Below are positions 33,275 to 42,023 of a stretch of 46,182 nt of DNA, piece after piece. The position numbers and the translations under genes are program-made. This DNA is from Candidatus Zixiibacteriota bacterium (GTDB lineage Bacteria > Zixibacteria > MSB-5A5 > GN15 > FEB-12): NCBI GenBank assembly GCA_040752815.1, contig JBFMGC010000020.1, forward strand, positions 1-46,182, read 5' to 3'. Position 1 is the first letter of the stretch; each line of letters starts with the position of its first letter. The notes beneath the pieces were generated by a model, which ran no database searches, was not told where the DNA came from, and worked only from the letters and a program-made list of their open reading frames with translations.

Positions 33275-34636
33275 ATGGACATAGTCAGCGCCCTTCGCAG
33301 CCTCCTGTCGCCGGATCAGGTATCGACCCAGGCTGATCAACTGCAGGTAGCCTCGCACGATGAATCCTCCATTTCGCCGGTTGTCCCCGCGGCAGTCGTG
33401 TGGGCCACGAGTCCGCAACAGATTGCCGCAGTAATTCGCGCCTGCATCGACTCTAAGACGCCGGTCACGACTCGCGGCGCCGGTTCCGCTCTCGAGGGTT
33501 CGACTATCCCGGTGGCGGGCGGTATCGTGCTCGATTTGACGCGAATGACCCGCATCGTCAATTACTGGCCCGAAGATTTGCAGATCGAGGTCGAACCGGG
33601 GATCATCTACGATCATCTGAATGCGAAACTGAAAAACGACGGCCTCTTCTTTCCGCCGTCGCCGGGAGGCTCGGGCGACATCGCCACTGTCGGCGGCATG
33701 GTGTCGACAAACGCGAGCGGTATCTATTCGGTCAAGTACGGCGGTACACGGGAGTATGTCCTCGCTCTCGAACTGGTGACCGGAGAGGGCAATGTCATTC
33801 GAATCGGCAGCCGGGCAATCAAACGGTCGAGTGGATATAATCTGGTAGATCTTGTGGCCGGATCAGAGGGCACGCTCGGAGTAATCTCGAAAATCGTTCT
33901 CAGGTTGGCCGGCCTGCCGGAGGGCCGCCAACAAACCGCATACGTTTTTGGCACGGAGGTCGCCGCGGCCAGGGCGGTCTCGGAAATGCGCCGCTACGGG
34001 CTGGACATTGCCGCTATCGAGTTTCTCGATCGTCACCTGGCAACAGCTCTGAACAAGCTCAAGGGTTACGGCCTTCGCGAGGCGCCGATGCTCTTCCTCG
34101 AGTTCCATGGCCCCGAACCGGTGCTCGAGTCCAACAGCGAACTGGCTGAGTCAATCTGTTTGGAGCTTGGCGCCGAGCCGCTCACTCTGCCGGAGGGCCA
34201 GCGTCCGTGGGAGATTCGCCATTGGGCCACCGACGCCATCAAGCACTTCAAGTCGGGGTTAAGCATCGTCAGGAACGATGTTGCCTTTCCGATATCGAAA
34301 CTCCCTGAGATGGTCGGGTTCTGTCACCGACTTGGGGATGAAAACAACGTCACGATGTTCACATTCGGCCATGTCGGTATGGGGCTGCTTCACGCACTGA
34401 TGCTGGCCGACCGCACCGACACCGTTAAGTGGTCCAGGGCGCATGAGATCAACAATCGCATCATTGAGAAGACAATCGAGTTAGGTGGGACAATCTCCGG
34501 CGAGCACGGCATCGGCCTGGGACACAAGGACCTATTCGAACGCGAGCACGGCGCCGGAGTCGAGCTTATGCGCCGGATCAAACGCCAGTTTGACCCGCAC
34601 GGCATCCTGAACCCGGGGAAGATTTTTGATGTGTGA
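33275..34636 (+). CDS. FAD-linked oxidase of the GlcD/D-lactate dehydrogenase family
   Basis: A 453-residue flavoprotein. The FAD-binding (PCMH) domain shows PVTTRGAGSALEGSTIP, LQIEVEPGIIYDHLN and PSPGGSGDIATVGGMVSTNASG; the oxidase C-terminal domain ends with FTFGHVGMGLLHALM, GTISGEHGIGLGHKDLF and DPHGILNPGKIFD. It oxidises a 2-hydroxy acid (D-lactate, glycolate or similar) and passes electrons to a quinone or an Fe-S partner. No GlcF-type Fe-S subunit is next to it, so it could act alone like D-LDH. Confidence 0.93.
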   Translation: MDIVSALRSLLSPDQVSTQADQLQVASHDESSISPVVPAAVVWATSPQQIAAVIRACIDSKTPVTTRGAGSALEGSTIPVAGGIVLDLTRMTRIVNYWPEDLQIEVEPGIIYDHLNAKLKNDGLFFPPSPGGSGDIATVGGMVSTNASGIYSVKYGGTREYVLALELVTGEGNVIRIGSRAIKRSSGYNLVDLVAGSEGTLGVISKIVLRLAGLPEGRQQTAYVFGTEVAAARAVSEMRRYGLDIAAIEFLDRHLATALNKLKGYGLREAPMLFLEFHGPEPVLESNSELAESICLELGAEPLTLPEGQRPWEIRHWATDAIKHFKSGLSIVRNDVAFPISKLPEMVGFCHRLGDENNVTMFTFGHVGMGLLHALMLADRTDTVKWSRAHEINNRIIEKTIELGGTISGEHGIGLGHKDLFEREHGAGVELMRRIKRQFDPHGILNPGKIFDV

Positions 34637-34656
34637 TACGGGGCGGTGGCTCCAAG

Positions 34657-34745
34657 TGGTGCCGGAGGCCGGATTTGAACCGGCACGGACCTTACGGTCC
34701 AAGGGATTTTAAGTCCCTGGTGTCTGCCTATTCCACCACTCCGGC
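34657..34745 (-). tRNA. tRNA-Leu (anticodon UAA)
   Basis: On the minus strand the gene reads GCCGGAG at the 5' end and CTCCGGC-A-CCA at the 3' end, so CCA is encoded. The anticodon stem AGGGA/TCCCT encloses CTTAAAA, giving anticodon TAA. A long variable arm (GACCG/CGGTC-type) and the T-loop GGTTCAAATCC are present, as expected for a class II leucine tRNA. Length is 89 bases. Confidence 0.96.
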
Positions 34746-34754
34746 GTAGGCTCA

Positions 34755-34783
34755 ACAATAACCAGTAACCAGTTACGGCACAA
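34755..34783 (-). promoter_or_regulatory. Probable tRNA-Leu promoter
   Basis: On the minus strand: TTGTGC, a 17-base spacer, TATTGT, ten bases before the mature tRNA 5' end. Confidence 0.45.
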
Positions 34784-34823
34784 CCAGAAATCGGGACGAG
34801 CGGAATATGAAAAACAGCCTTAA

Positions 34824-34839
34824 GTTATCACTCGATAAC
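34824..34839. promoter_or_regulatory. Operator-like inverted repeat GTTATC-ACTC-GATAAC
   Basis: A perfect 6-4-6 inverted repeat upstream of the Rrf2 promoter. It could be bound by the regulator itself or by another protein; binding cannot be shown from one site. Confidence 0.3.
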
Positions 34840-34899
34840 CTGAGCGGCCCACCTGTCCGGTGCTCTTTTTCGAACCCCAAAAAAAGTTCATTTTTTCAC

Positions 34900-34927
34900 T
34901 TGCGGAGGCGTTACCTGCCGATATGTT
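34900..34927 (+). promoter_or_regulatory. Possible promoter of the Rrf2 regulator gene
   Basis: TTGCGG (34900-34905), a 16-base spacer, TATGTT (34922-34927), with AAGAGTCTT just downstream as a small palindrome that could be an autoregulatory site. Confidence 0.4.
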
Positions 34928-34960
34928 CGGATAGAAGAGTCTTAAATCAGGAACTTATTG

Positions 34961-35395
34961 GTGCTGTTTTCGAAAGGCTGTACATACGCAATCCGCGCCG
35001 CCCTCTTAGTGACGGTCAAGGAATCCCGCGACGGGCGTCGGTTTATCCCTATCCGGGAGCTGGCCGACGAGCTCGGTCTCTCCTTCCATTTTCTCACCAA
35101 GATTTTGCAGGAGTTGACCGAGGCCCGGATCATGGAGTCATTCCGCGGTCCGAACGGCGGAATCGGGCTGGCCCGCTCGGCCCGAGAGATAACGCTGGTC
35201 GACCTGATCGCCGCGATCGACGGCATGGCGCTCTTTTCGGAATGTGCGCTCGGCCTTCCCCGGTGCGGCGAGAGCACCCCCTGCCCGCTTCACGATGCCT
35301 GGGCCAAAAGACGTGAGGACCTCAGGCGCATGTGCGAAAAGACTACACTGGCAGGCCTGGCGCGTGAATTTGACATTAACCACTTCAGAAAATGA
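34961..35395 (+). CDS. Rrf2 family Fe-S transcriptional regulator (NsrR/IscR-like)
   Basis: A 144-residue Rrf2 protein with a winged helix (FIPIRELADELGLSFHFLTKILQELTEARIMESFRGPNGGIGLA). Three cysteines and a histidine sit in the classical loop: Cys95, Cys102, Cys108, His111 (SECALGLPRCGESTPCPLH), spacing x6 and x5. IscR and NsrR have x5 and x5, so a [2Fe-2S] or [4Fe-4S] cluster is likely. Known Rrf2 proteins of this type sense NO or cluster status. Sitting directly before the nos genes, it probably represses or activates them in response to NO or redox. The start is GTG at 34961, seven bases after AGGAA; TTG 34958 is also possible. Confidence 0.9.
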   Translation: MLFSKGCTYAIRAALLVTVKESRDGRRFIPIRELADELGLSFHFLTKILQELTEARIMESFRGPNGGIGLARSAREITLVDLIAAIDGMALFSECALGLPRCGESTPCPLHDAWAKRREDLRRMCEKTTLAGLAREFDINHFRK

Positions 35396-35400
35396 AACCT

Positions 35401-35406
35401 TATAAT
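35401..35406 (+). promoter_or_regulatory. Likely -10 element of the nos operon
   Basis: A consensus TATAAT six bases after the Rrf2 stop codon and 124 bases before the cytochrome c start. There is no -35 at normal distance (a TTGACA lies 25 bases upstream), which suggests an activator-dependent promoter. Confidence 0.4.
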
Positions 35407-35529
35407 GTAGACAAGAACGTGCATTGGGTGGCCGGATATCAAACGGCGAAATCCGCTTTTCGGCTGCCGACCTGCACATCCAAGCATCCACCAACGCCAG
35501 GAATCAATAGTAATATGAGGTGTTACGCG

Positions 35530-36075
35530 ATGAGATCCAAGATCACTACGGTGACAGTGTTTGTACTGGGCGCGATGTGCGCAGCCGCATGGTTCGGAGT
35601 CGGCTGCTCATCAGCTCCCGAAACTGACGCCGAACGCCAGGCCCGCTGGGCCCAGGGCAATCTGACTACCTGGGAGACCGAACACGGCATCGGTCCGATC
35701 ACTGAAGATACGCCGGTCGCCGCGGTTGATCCGGCTAAAGCTGAAGAAGGCAAGCAGATCTTCATCCAGAAGTGTGCGACCTGCCACTACCTGGATCAGA
35801 AAAAGACCGGCCCGCCGCTTCGTGATGTCACCAAACGCCGTTCCGACTCGTACGTGCTCAACCAGATTCTCAATCCTGAGCAGATGGGTAAGCTGCACCC
35901 TGACGGCAAGAAGATGGTGGCTCAGTATGCTCAGTTCATGACTATCCAGGGGATCACCAATGACAACGCCATGGCGCTCCTTGCATTTCTCCGCTCGGAG
36001 AGAGATAAACCGGCCGTGCCGCCTGAGGAGCAACCGGGATTCGGGACCCCACCTCCCCCACCGACCAGTAATTAA
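35530..36075 (+). CDS. Lipoprotein mono-heme cytochrome c of the nos operon
   Basis: A 181-residue protein with a lipoprotein signal ending WFGVGC (Cys26). A single heme site, CATCH, is at 82-86 (EGKQIFIQKCATCHYLDQ), followed by KKTGPPLRDV and a probable axial Met in QYAQFMTIQG (Met137). The C-terminus is proline-rich (GTPPPPPTS). ATG 35530 has GAGGTG seven bases upstream; ATG 35515 and a longer frame are less likely. It is first in the nos operon and should be anchored to a membrane facing the periplasm, passing electrons to the CuA site of NosZ. Clade II nos clusters commonly carry such cytochromes. Confidence 0.92.
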   Translation: MRSKITTVTVFVLGAMCAAAWFGVGCSSAPETDAERQARWAQGNLTTWETEHGIGPITEDTPVAAVDPAKAEEGKQIFIQKCATCHYLDQKKTGPPLRDVTKRRSDSYVLNQILNPEQMGKLHPDGKKMVAQYAQFMTIQGITNDNAMALLAFLRSERDKPAVPPEEQPGFGTPPPPPTSN

Positions 36076-36119
36076 ACCGAATACAAGTGCGTTAACGTTT
36101 AGATACGAGGAGTATTGAG

Positions 36120-38036
36120 ATGTTTCACCGCAGCCTCACTTTTACAACAGCGGGCTTTGTCTGCCTGCTAATGATCGGGCTGATCACCGGATGCGCGAAG
36201 AACAAGGAAGTTGGCGGCTTCGGCGATGCCCCGGCCAAGGTGTATGTCGCGCCGGGCAGCTACGATGAGTTCTACGCCTTCATGTCGGGCGGATTCAGCG
36301 GCCAGGTCTCGGTCTACGGTCTGCCCTCGGGGCGACTGTTCCGTGTGATTCCGGTGTTCAGCCAGGACCCGGAAAAAGGATACGGTTATTCCGAGGAAAC
36401 CAAGCCTCTGCTGATGACCTCGCACGGTTTCATCCCGTGGGATGACGCTCATCACCCGCAACTGTCGGTCACTGACGGCCAGACCGATGGCCGTTGGTTG
36501 TTCATCAACGGCAACAACACGCCACGCGTGGCGCGAATCGACCTTTCCACGTTTGAGACGGTCGAGACCATTGAGATTCCCAATTCGGGCGGCAATCACG
36601 GCTCGCCCTTCCTCACTCCAAATACCGAGTATGTCGTGGCCTCCACCCGTTTTTCCGTACCGATTCCCCAGCGAGATGTGCCAATCAACTCCTACAAAGA
36701 GAATTTCAAGGGGACGATCTCGTACATAAAGGTCGATTCCGCTACGGGCCGGATGAATGTCGCCTTCCAGATTCTCGTACCGGGAATTAACTACGATTTG
36801 TCGCGCTCCGGCAAAGGGCCGTCGCACGGATGGTCGTTCTTCAGTTCCTATAATTCTGAGCAGGCTAACACCCAGCTCGAAGTCAACGCTTCTCAGAACG
36901 ACAAGGACTTTATCGCCGCGGTCAACTGGAAACTGGCCGAGGAGCTGATCGCTCAGGGCAAAGGCAAGAGCTGGTCGGTTAGTTATTGCCACAATTATGT
37001 GGACGCCGCCGATGTCGGCCAGTCCGAGGTCATCACTGATGTGACAGTTTTGAACGCGGCCGAGAACCCGGGCCTCGTGTATTTCTTACCCACACCGAAG
37101 TCTCCGCACGGATGTGATGTTGATCCATCCGGAGAATACATCGTAGCCGGCGGCAAGCTGGCGGCGCTAATCCCGGTGCACTCGTTCACCAAGTTCAAGG
37201 CGGCGATCGAGAACCAGGAATTCGACGGCGAGTTCGAGGGAATTCCGATTCTCAGGTACGAGTCGGTTCTGGCCGGCGAAGTAAAAGAACCGGGTCTCGG
37301 CCCTCTGCACACCGAGTTTGACGGTCAGGGGTATGGATATACGTCGATGTTCCTCTCGTCGGAGATTGTCAAGTGGAAGCTCGGCACCTGGGAAGTGGTC
37401 GATCGTATCCCGACTTACTATTCCATCGGCCACCTGATGATTCCGGGCGGCGACACCAAGCAGCCGTACGGCAAGTATGTGGTCGCGCTTAATAAGATTA
37501 CGAAAGACCGTTACCTGCCTACCGGGCCAGAGTTGGTTCAGGCAGCGCAGCTTATCGACATTACAGGCGACAAAATGAAGCTGCTACTGGACTTCCCGAC
37601 TATCGGCGAACCGCACTACGCGCAGGCTTGTCCGGCGACATTGATAAGGGAGCGTTCAGTGCGCTGGTACCCGTTAAACGAGAACCACAACCCGCACGCC
37701 ATCAAGGCCGAGGGCGAAGCTCGGGTGGTTCGCGACGGCAAGACCGTACACATATACATGAGCACTATCCGCACGCACTTCGCGCCGGATAACATCGAAG
37801 GTATCAAGGTCGGTGACAAGGTGTACTTCCACGTCACGAATCTCGAACAGGACTGGGATGTCCCACACGGCTTCAGCGTTATGGGTGCGACGACCTCGGA
37901 GCTTTTAATCATGCCGGGTCAGACGCGCACGATCCTCTGGGAGCCGAAGAAACCCGGCGTGATCCCGTTCTATTGCACCGACTTCTGTTCCGCGCTGCAC
38001 CAGGAGATGCAGGGTTGGATACGCGTGTCCTCGTAA
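36120..38036 (+). CDS. nosZ: Nitrous oxide reductase NosZ, clade II (Sec-type)
   Basis: A 638-residue N2O reductase that reduces N2O to N2 in the periplasm. Seven CuZ histidines are identifiable: 111 and 112 (DAHHPQLS), 160 (GGNHGS), 330 (SPHGCDVD), 397 (GPLHTEF), 438 (IGHLMIPGG) and 499 (GEPHYAQA). The cupredoxin domain has the CuA ligands: His583 (VPHGFS), Cys619, Cys623, His627 and Met630 (FYCTDFCSALHQEMQGW). There is no twin-arginine signal; the N-terminus is Sec-type and reads MIGLITGC, a lipobox with Cys25, so the enzyme may be lipid-anchored. AGGAG lies seven bases before the ATG. It is 44 bases after the cytochrome c gene, in one operon. Confidence 0.97.
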   Translation: MFHRSLTFTTAGFVCLLMIGLITGCAKNKEVGGFGDAPAKVYVAPGSYDEFYAFMSGGFSGQVSVYGLPSGRLFRVIPVFSQDPEKGYGYSEETKPLLMTSHGFIPWDDAHHPQLSVTDGQTDGRWLFINGNNTPRVARIDLSTFETVETIEIPNSGGNHGSPFLTPNTEYVVASTRFSVPIPQRDVPINSYKENFKGTISYIKVDSATGRMNVAFQILVPGINYDLSRSGKGPSHGWSFFSSYNSEQANTQLEVNASQNDKDFIAAVNWKLAEELIAQGKGKSWSVSYCHNYVDAADVGQSEVITDVTVLNAAENPGLVYFLPTPKSPHGCDVDPSGEYIVAGGKLAALIPVHSFTKFKAAIENQEFDGEFEGIPILRYESVLAGEVKEPGLGPLHTEFDGQGYGYTSMFLSSEIVKWKLGTWEVVDRIPTYYSIGHLMIPGGDTKQPYGKYVVALNKITKDRYLPTGPELVQAAQLIDITGDKMKLLLDFPTIGEPHYAQACPATLIRERSVRWYPLNENHNPHAIKAEGEARVVRDGKTVHIYMSTIRTHFAPDNIEGIKVGDKVYFHVTNLEQDWDVPHGFSVMGATTSELLIMPGQTRTILWEPKKPGVIPFYCTDFCSALHQEMQGWIRVSS

Positions 38037-38149
38037 AGGCGAAAGATCGAGAAATGCAGCTTGCTTCAGCCCAGGGCGATCCCGCATCATATACGGGATC
38101 GCCGCATCGGCCGAGCCTGAAACAGGCGGGTCAAACACAGCGAGGGCAC

Positions 38150-38749
38150 ATGTCTGTCTGGTCGCGAATACTGGTTGCACTCGCCGCCCTGGCGCTGGCC
38201 TTTACCTATTACTTCCCCCTCTGGGAGATAACGCTGGACGCCCCCCAGTATCCGGAGGGTCTCGGCATGGAGATCTGGATTAACCAGATCCAGGGCCAGC
38301 ATGAGGGCGATCTGAACAAGATCAACAATTTGAATCACTATATCGGCATGAAGAAGATTGTGCCCGAGTCGATCCCGGAACTTGGCATCATGCCGTGGGT
38401 AATGCGCGCCCTGATGATACTGGGACTTGTGGCCGCGATAGTTGGCAAACGTTCGTTCCTGCTGGCGTGGATAGCGATATTCGTTCTCGTGTGCGTAGCC
38501 GGCCTGGTGGATTTCTATCTGTGGGGCTACGACTATGGACACAACCTGGATACGGAACATGCTATAATCAAGGTGCCCGGCCTGAGCTATCAGCCGCCTC
38601 TGATCGGCACCAAAAACTTGCTCAACTTCAAGGCGATATCATTGCCGGGCGCCGCCGGGTGGGTGGTTATACTCGCCCTTTCGAGCGCATCCGGCGCATG
38701 GTTGTACGAGGTCGTGCGTCATAGAAAGGGAGCCGTCAATGTGGCATAG
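38150..38749 (+). CDS. nosB: NosB-like polytopic membrane protein
   Basis: A 199-residue protein with four predicted helices: ILVALAALALAFTYYFPLW, VMRALMILGLVAAIVG, FLLAWIAIFVLVCVAGLVDF and GAAGWVVILALSSASGAWLY. The first periplasmic loop has a striking block, QIQGQHEGDLNKINNLNHYIGMK. Clade II nos clusters typically encode a small membrane protein, NosB, right after nosZ; it is needed for N2O respiration in Wolinella, with unknown mechanism. Position and topology fit, but I cannot align it to NosB here. ATG 38150 is chosen for its helix-first start and GAGGG. It overlaps nosL by 11 bases. Confidence 0.65.
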   Translation: MSVWSRILVALAALALAFTYYFPLWEITLDAPQYPEGLGMEIWINQIQGQHEGDLNKINNLNHYIGMKKIVPESIPELGIMPWVMRALMILGLVAAIVGKRSFLLAWIAIFVLVCVAGLVDFYLWGYDYGHNLDTEHAIIKVPGLSYQPPLIGTKNLLNFKAISLPGAAGWVVILALSSASGAWLYEVVRHRKGAVNVA

Positions 38750-39209
38750 AGTCACTACCATCGGAATCAGTTCTGCGTTGTTGGTGTGGCTTCTGGCTGC
38801 TTGCAGCGGGTATACACCGTCGGAGATCAACTACGGCACCGACGAGTGCGATTACTGCAAGATGACCATTGCCGACGACAAGTTCGGCACCGAGATCATT
38901 ACTTCCAAGGGTAGGGTGCTGAAATTCGATTCGATCGAATGCATGGCCGCCGCCGACATTAACTCCACAAAGAACGATCTGGCGATTCACTCCCGCTGGG
39001 TAACCGACTTCAACAGCCCGCGCACGTTTATGAAGGCCGACGCGGCGCTGATTGTCGCCACCCTCCACCAGAATAGCCCCATGGGGATCGGCCTGGTGGC
39101 AGTCGACTCGCACACCAAGGCGGCCGGTCTGATTGCCAGAGCAGGCGGCTCGATAGTCACCTGGGATGAGACCAAGGCTCTGGTGACCAAGGCGTGGAAC
39201 CTGAAGTAG
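38739..39209 (+). CDS. nosL: NosL copper chaperone lipoprotein
   Basis: A 156-residue lipoprotein (lipobox LLAAC, Cys22). The copper-binding motif CDYCKM is at 37-42, followed by FGTEIITSKGRVLKFDSIECMAA and a C-terminal NosL fold (GSIVTWDETKAL). NosL delivers Cu(I) to apo-NosZ for CuZ assembly in the periplasm. It overlaps the nosB-like gene by 11 bases and has AGGGAG upstream. Confidence 0.95.
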   Translation: MWHRVTTIGISSALLVWLLAACSGYTPSEINYGTDECDYCKMTIADDKFGTEIITSKGRVLKFDSIECMAAADINSTKNDLAIHSRWVTDFNSPRTFMKADAALIVATLHQNSPMGIGLVAVDSHTKAAGLIARAGGSIVTWDETKALVTKAWNLK

Positions 39210-39234
39210 CAGCCGGCGATTGCGGGTTATAATC

Positions 39235-40494
39235 GTGAAACTCTCGGTTCGCCTGACAGACACTTTGGCGCTGATGCTGCTCGGTGTACTGCTGTTCCTG
39301 ACAAGCAGTGCGACCGGCAGAGTGCTGCATGTGCAACCGGCGGGGGATATCACATCGATCGGATCGGCGCTCGCGCTGGCCGAATCAGGCGACACGATCA
39401 GAGTTTCACAGGCCACTTATCAGGAAACCGATCTCAGGATTGATAAGTCGGTCACCCTGGAAGGTGTGGACTGGCCGATACTCGATGCCGCCGGTGTGGG
39501 TCCGTTGGTCGACATTACAGCACCTGATGTGAGTATCACCGGGATTGAGTTCCGGAATGTCCCGGTCAGTTTCCTAAAGGAGAACGCCGCCGTCACGATC
39601 ACGAGAGCGCGCAATTGCGAAATCCGCGGCAACCGGTTTCGAGACACGTTCTTTGCGATCTACCTCGCCGGAGCTGAGCGCTGCCGGATTGTTCGTAATG
39701 AGATCGGCGGCTCCTCGGAAAACCTGACTTCGGCCGGCAACGGTATCCATCTCTGGCAATGCAAGGATGTCGCTATCACCGGTAACACCATACGAGGTCA
39801 CCGCGACGGTATCTACCTCGAATTCGTCAAGCACAGCATAATAACAAACAACATCAGCGAGCAGAACCTGCGATACGGTTTGCATTTCATGTTCTCGGAC
39901 AGTTGCCGCTACGTAAAGAACAGCTTCGTCCACAATGGCTCGGGCGTCGCGGTGATGTATACCGCCAATGTCCACATGGAAGACAACACTTTCGCCGATA
40001 GCTGGGGCGGCGCATCGTATGGCCTCCTGCTCAAGGACATCCGTGACAGCCGCGTGATTCATAATGTCTTTTCGCAGAATTCAGTCGGCATTCTCATGGA
40101 AGGCTCAGACCGAGTCCGGATGACCGGCAATCGCTTTACCGCCAACGGCTGGGCGCTCAAGATCATGGCAAACTGCGTGGACAGCAGGATTGAGGACAAC
40201 GACTTCATCGATAACTCCTTCAACGTCGCTACTAACAGCAGGCAATCGTTCAGCACCTTCCGCGGCAACTACTGGAGCTCGTATCGCGGCTATGATCTGG
40301 ATCGCGATGGATTCGGCGACGAACCGTATCGCCCGGTCAGCCTGTTCAGCTTGCTCGTAGAATCCGATCCGTCGACCCTCGTGCTCGTGCGCAGTCTGCT
40401 TGTCGATGTCCTGAATCTCGCGGAGCGGATCCTGCCCACGCTTACTCCTGAGTCATTGATCGACCCGTCACCTCGAATGAGGCCCCTCTCATGA
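39235..40494 (+). CDS. nosD: NosD periplasmic copper/sulfur maturation protein
   Basis: A 419-residue exported protein with a signal peptide (TLALMLLGVLLFLTSSATG) and a right-handed beta-helix of repeated PbH1 units (ITGNTIRGHRDGIYLEFV; NNISEQNLRYGLHFMFS; MEDNTFADSWGGASYGLLL). NosD works with the NosFY transporter to supply sulfur/copper species for CuZ. The typical ending FRGNYWSSYRGYDLDRDGFGD-like is seen near residue 355. I prefer GTG at 39235 (GCGGG eight bases before); TTG 39220 is the alternative. It overlaps nosF by four bases (ATGA). Confidence 0.94.
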   Translation: MKLSVRLTDTLALMLLGVLLFLTSSATGRVLHVQPAGDITSIGSALALAESGDTIRVSQATYQETDLRIDKSVTLEGVDWPILDAAGVGPLVDITAPDVSITGIEFRNVPVSFLKENAAVTITRARNCEIRGNRFRDTFFAIYLAGAERCRIVRNEIGGSSENLTSAGNGIHLWQCKDVAITGNTIRGHRDGIYLEFVKHSIITNNISEQNLRYGLHFMFSDSCRYVKNSFVHNGSGVAVMYTANVHMEDNTFADSWGGASYGLLLKDIRDSRVIHNVFSQNSVGILMEGSDRVRMTGNRFTANGWALKIMANCVDSRIEDNDFIDNSFNVATNSRQSFSTFRGNYWSSYRGYDLDRDGFGDEPYRPVSLFSLLVESDPSTLVLVRSLLVDVLNLAERILPTLTPESLIDPSPRMRPLS

Positions 40495-41201
40495 TAGAAA
40501 TCAGCCACCTGCACAAACGCTACGGCCGATTCGTGGCCCTTCACGAAATCGATCTCTCGATTTCGCGTGGCCGTGTAACCGGTATAATTGGCCCCAACGG
40601 GTCCGGGAAGAGCACGCTTCTGAAATGCCTGCTGGGTCTCGTGAAACCGACTTCCGGAAGCATCTCGATCGGCGGCTATCTGCTTAACGGTTCGAGTGAC
40701 TATCGGCGACATCTCGGCTATGTGCCGCAGGTAGCCAGGTTTCCGCTCGATCTTACCGGCCGGGAGACAATAGCGGTAGTCAAGGGGCTGCGTCCGGAGC
40801 CGACCACGCTCGAAAGCGAGCTCATCGCCCTGTTCGGCCTGGAGACCGAGCTCGGCAAGCGGGTGCGGGCCATGTCCGGCGGTACGCGCCAGAAGCTGAG
40901 CGTTGTGCTTGCCTGCATGCATGACCCGGCGCTGCTTATCTGCGATGAACCGACTGCCGGTCTCGACCCGCTAACCAACACCCGTCTGAAGGAGTACATT
41001 TTGTCCCTCAAGGAGAAGGAACGGACGATCCTCCTGACGACCCATATAATGAGTGACCTGGATGAAGTCGCTGAAGACGTTATCGTCCTGCTGGAGGGTC
41101 GTGTACGCTATCATGGCTCGGTTCGGGAACTGAAGCTCCAGACCGCTGAGCCTCGGCTCGAGATGGCGGTGGCCCGTCTGCTGGAAAGGAACGCGGCATG
41201 A
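40491..41201 (+). CDS. nosF: NosF ABC transporter ATPase
   Basis: A 236-residue ABC ATPase. Walker A GPNGSGKST (34-42), Q-loop near GYVPQVARFP, signature MSGGTRQKLS (128-137), Walker B LLICDEPTAGLDP (148-160), switch His in LLTTHIMSD. With NosY and NosD it powers maturation of the CuZ centre. It overlaps both neighbours by ATGA, so translation is coupled. Confidence 0.95.
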   Translation: MIEISHLHKRYGRFVALHEIDLSISRGRVTGIIGPNGSGKSTLLKCLLGLVKPTSGSISIGGYLLNGSSDYRRHLGYVPQVARFPLDLTGRETIAVVKGLRPEPTTLESELIALFGLETELGKRVRAMSGGTRQKLSVVLACMHDPALLICDEPTAGLDPLTNTRLKEYILSLKEKERTILLTTHIMSDLDEVAEDVIVLLEGRVRYHGSVRELKLQTAEPRLEMAVARLLERNAA

Positions 41202-41989
41202 CACTGACACTGCACCTGGCCTGGTATGCCGTTCGCGATGTGGCCCGCAACCGCTGGGGCCTGCTATATACCGCGTTCTTCATGGTGATTACCGCCGGGC
41301 TGTTCTACATGCAAGCGCAATCGGCTAAAGTTGCCGTCAGCCTGATGAGCGTATCACTCTTTTTGATCCCGATGGTCAGCTCGCTCTTTGGCACGATCTA
41401 CTTCTACAACTCGCGAGAATTTGTCGAGCTGGTACTGACTCAGCCGGTTACCCGGCGGACAGTCTTCTTCGGCATGTATATCGGCCTGCTGTGTGCTCTC
41501 GTATTCGGTCTCATAATCGGCGTGGGTGTTCCAGCGGCAGTGTTTGGTGACTGGTCGACCCAGCAACTTTACTCCCTCGCGGTGCTGCTCCTGATCGGTT
41601 CTTTTCTCACCGCGATCTTCCTGGCGCTGGCGTTCCTGGTAGCGATTGTGTTCGATGACCGTGGAAAGGGTCTCGCCGCAACTCTGGGCATCTGGCTGTT
41701 CACGGCTCTGGTGTACGATGGTCTCGTCCTTCTGGCGGCGATGGCGTTCGACGATTATCCTCTCGAAACCCCGCTGCTGCTCGCCTCCATGGCCAACCCG
41801 ATCGATCTGGCGCGGGTGACGCTGCTGGTTAACACTGATTGGGCCGCGCTCATGGGATATACCGGGGCGGTGTTCAATCGCTTTTTTGGAACGGCCCTGG
41901 GAGTGGCCATCGCCGCCGTATCATTGGTAGTCTGGACTGCGGCGCCGCTCTGGCTTGGTGTCCGACGATTCCGAGTCAAGGACCTATGA
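41198..41989 (+). CDS. nosY: NosY ABC transporter permease
   Basis: A 263-residue membrane protein with six helices (for example AFFMVITAGLFYMQA, VSLFLIPMVSSLFGTIYFYN, MYIGLLCALVFGLIIGVGV). FYNSREFVELVLTQPVTRR is the typical ABC-2/NosY coupling region. It forms the membrane part of the NosDFY complex. The start ATG overlaps the nosF stop (ATGA), and it ends 34 bases before the oxidase-like gene. Confidence 0.94.
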   Translation: MTLTLHLAWYAVRDVARNRWGLLYTAFFMVITAGLFYMQAQSAKVAVSLMSVSLFLIPMVSSLFGTIYFYNSREFVELVLTQPVTRRTVFFGMYIGLLCALVFGLIIGVGVPAAVFGDWSTQQLYSLAVLLLIGSFLTAIFLALAFLVAIVFDDRGKGLAATLGIWLFTALVYDGLVLLAAMAFDDYPLETPLLLASMANPIDLARVTLLVNTDWAALMGYTGAVFNRFFGTALGVAIAAVSLVVWTAAPLWLGVRRFRVKDL

Positions 41990-42023
41990 TGTTTGACAAA
42001 TCGATACGAGAGTGACGACAACC

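Noticed and set aside
35370-35406. TTGACA (35370) plus TATAAT (35401) as a standard promoter
   Set aside because: The spacer is 25 bases, far from the 16-18 needed, so only the -10 was listed.
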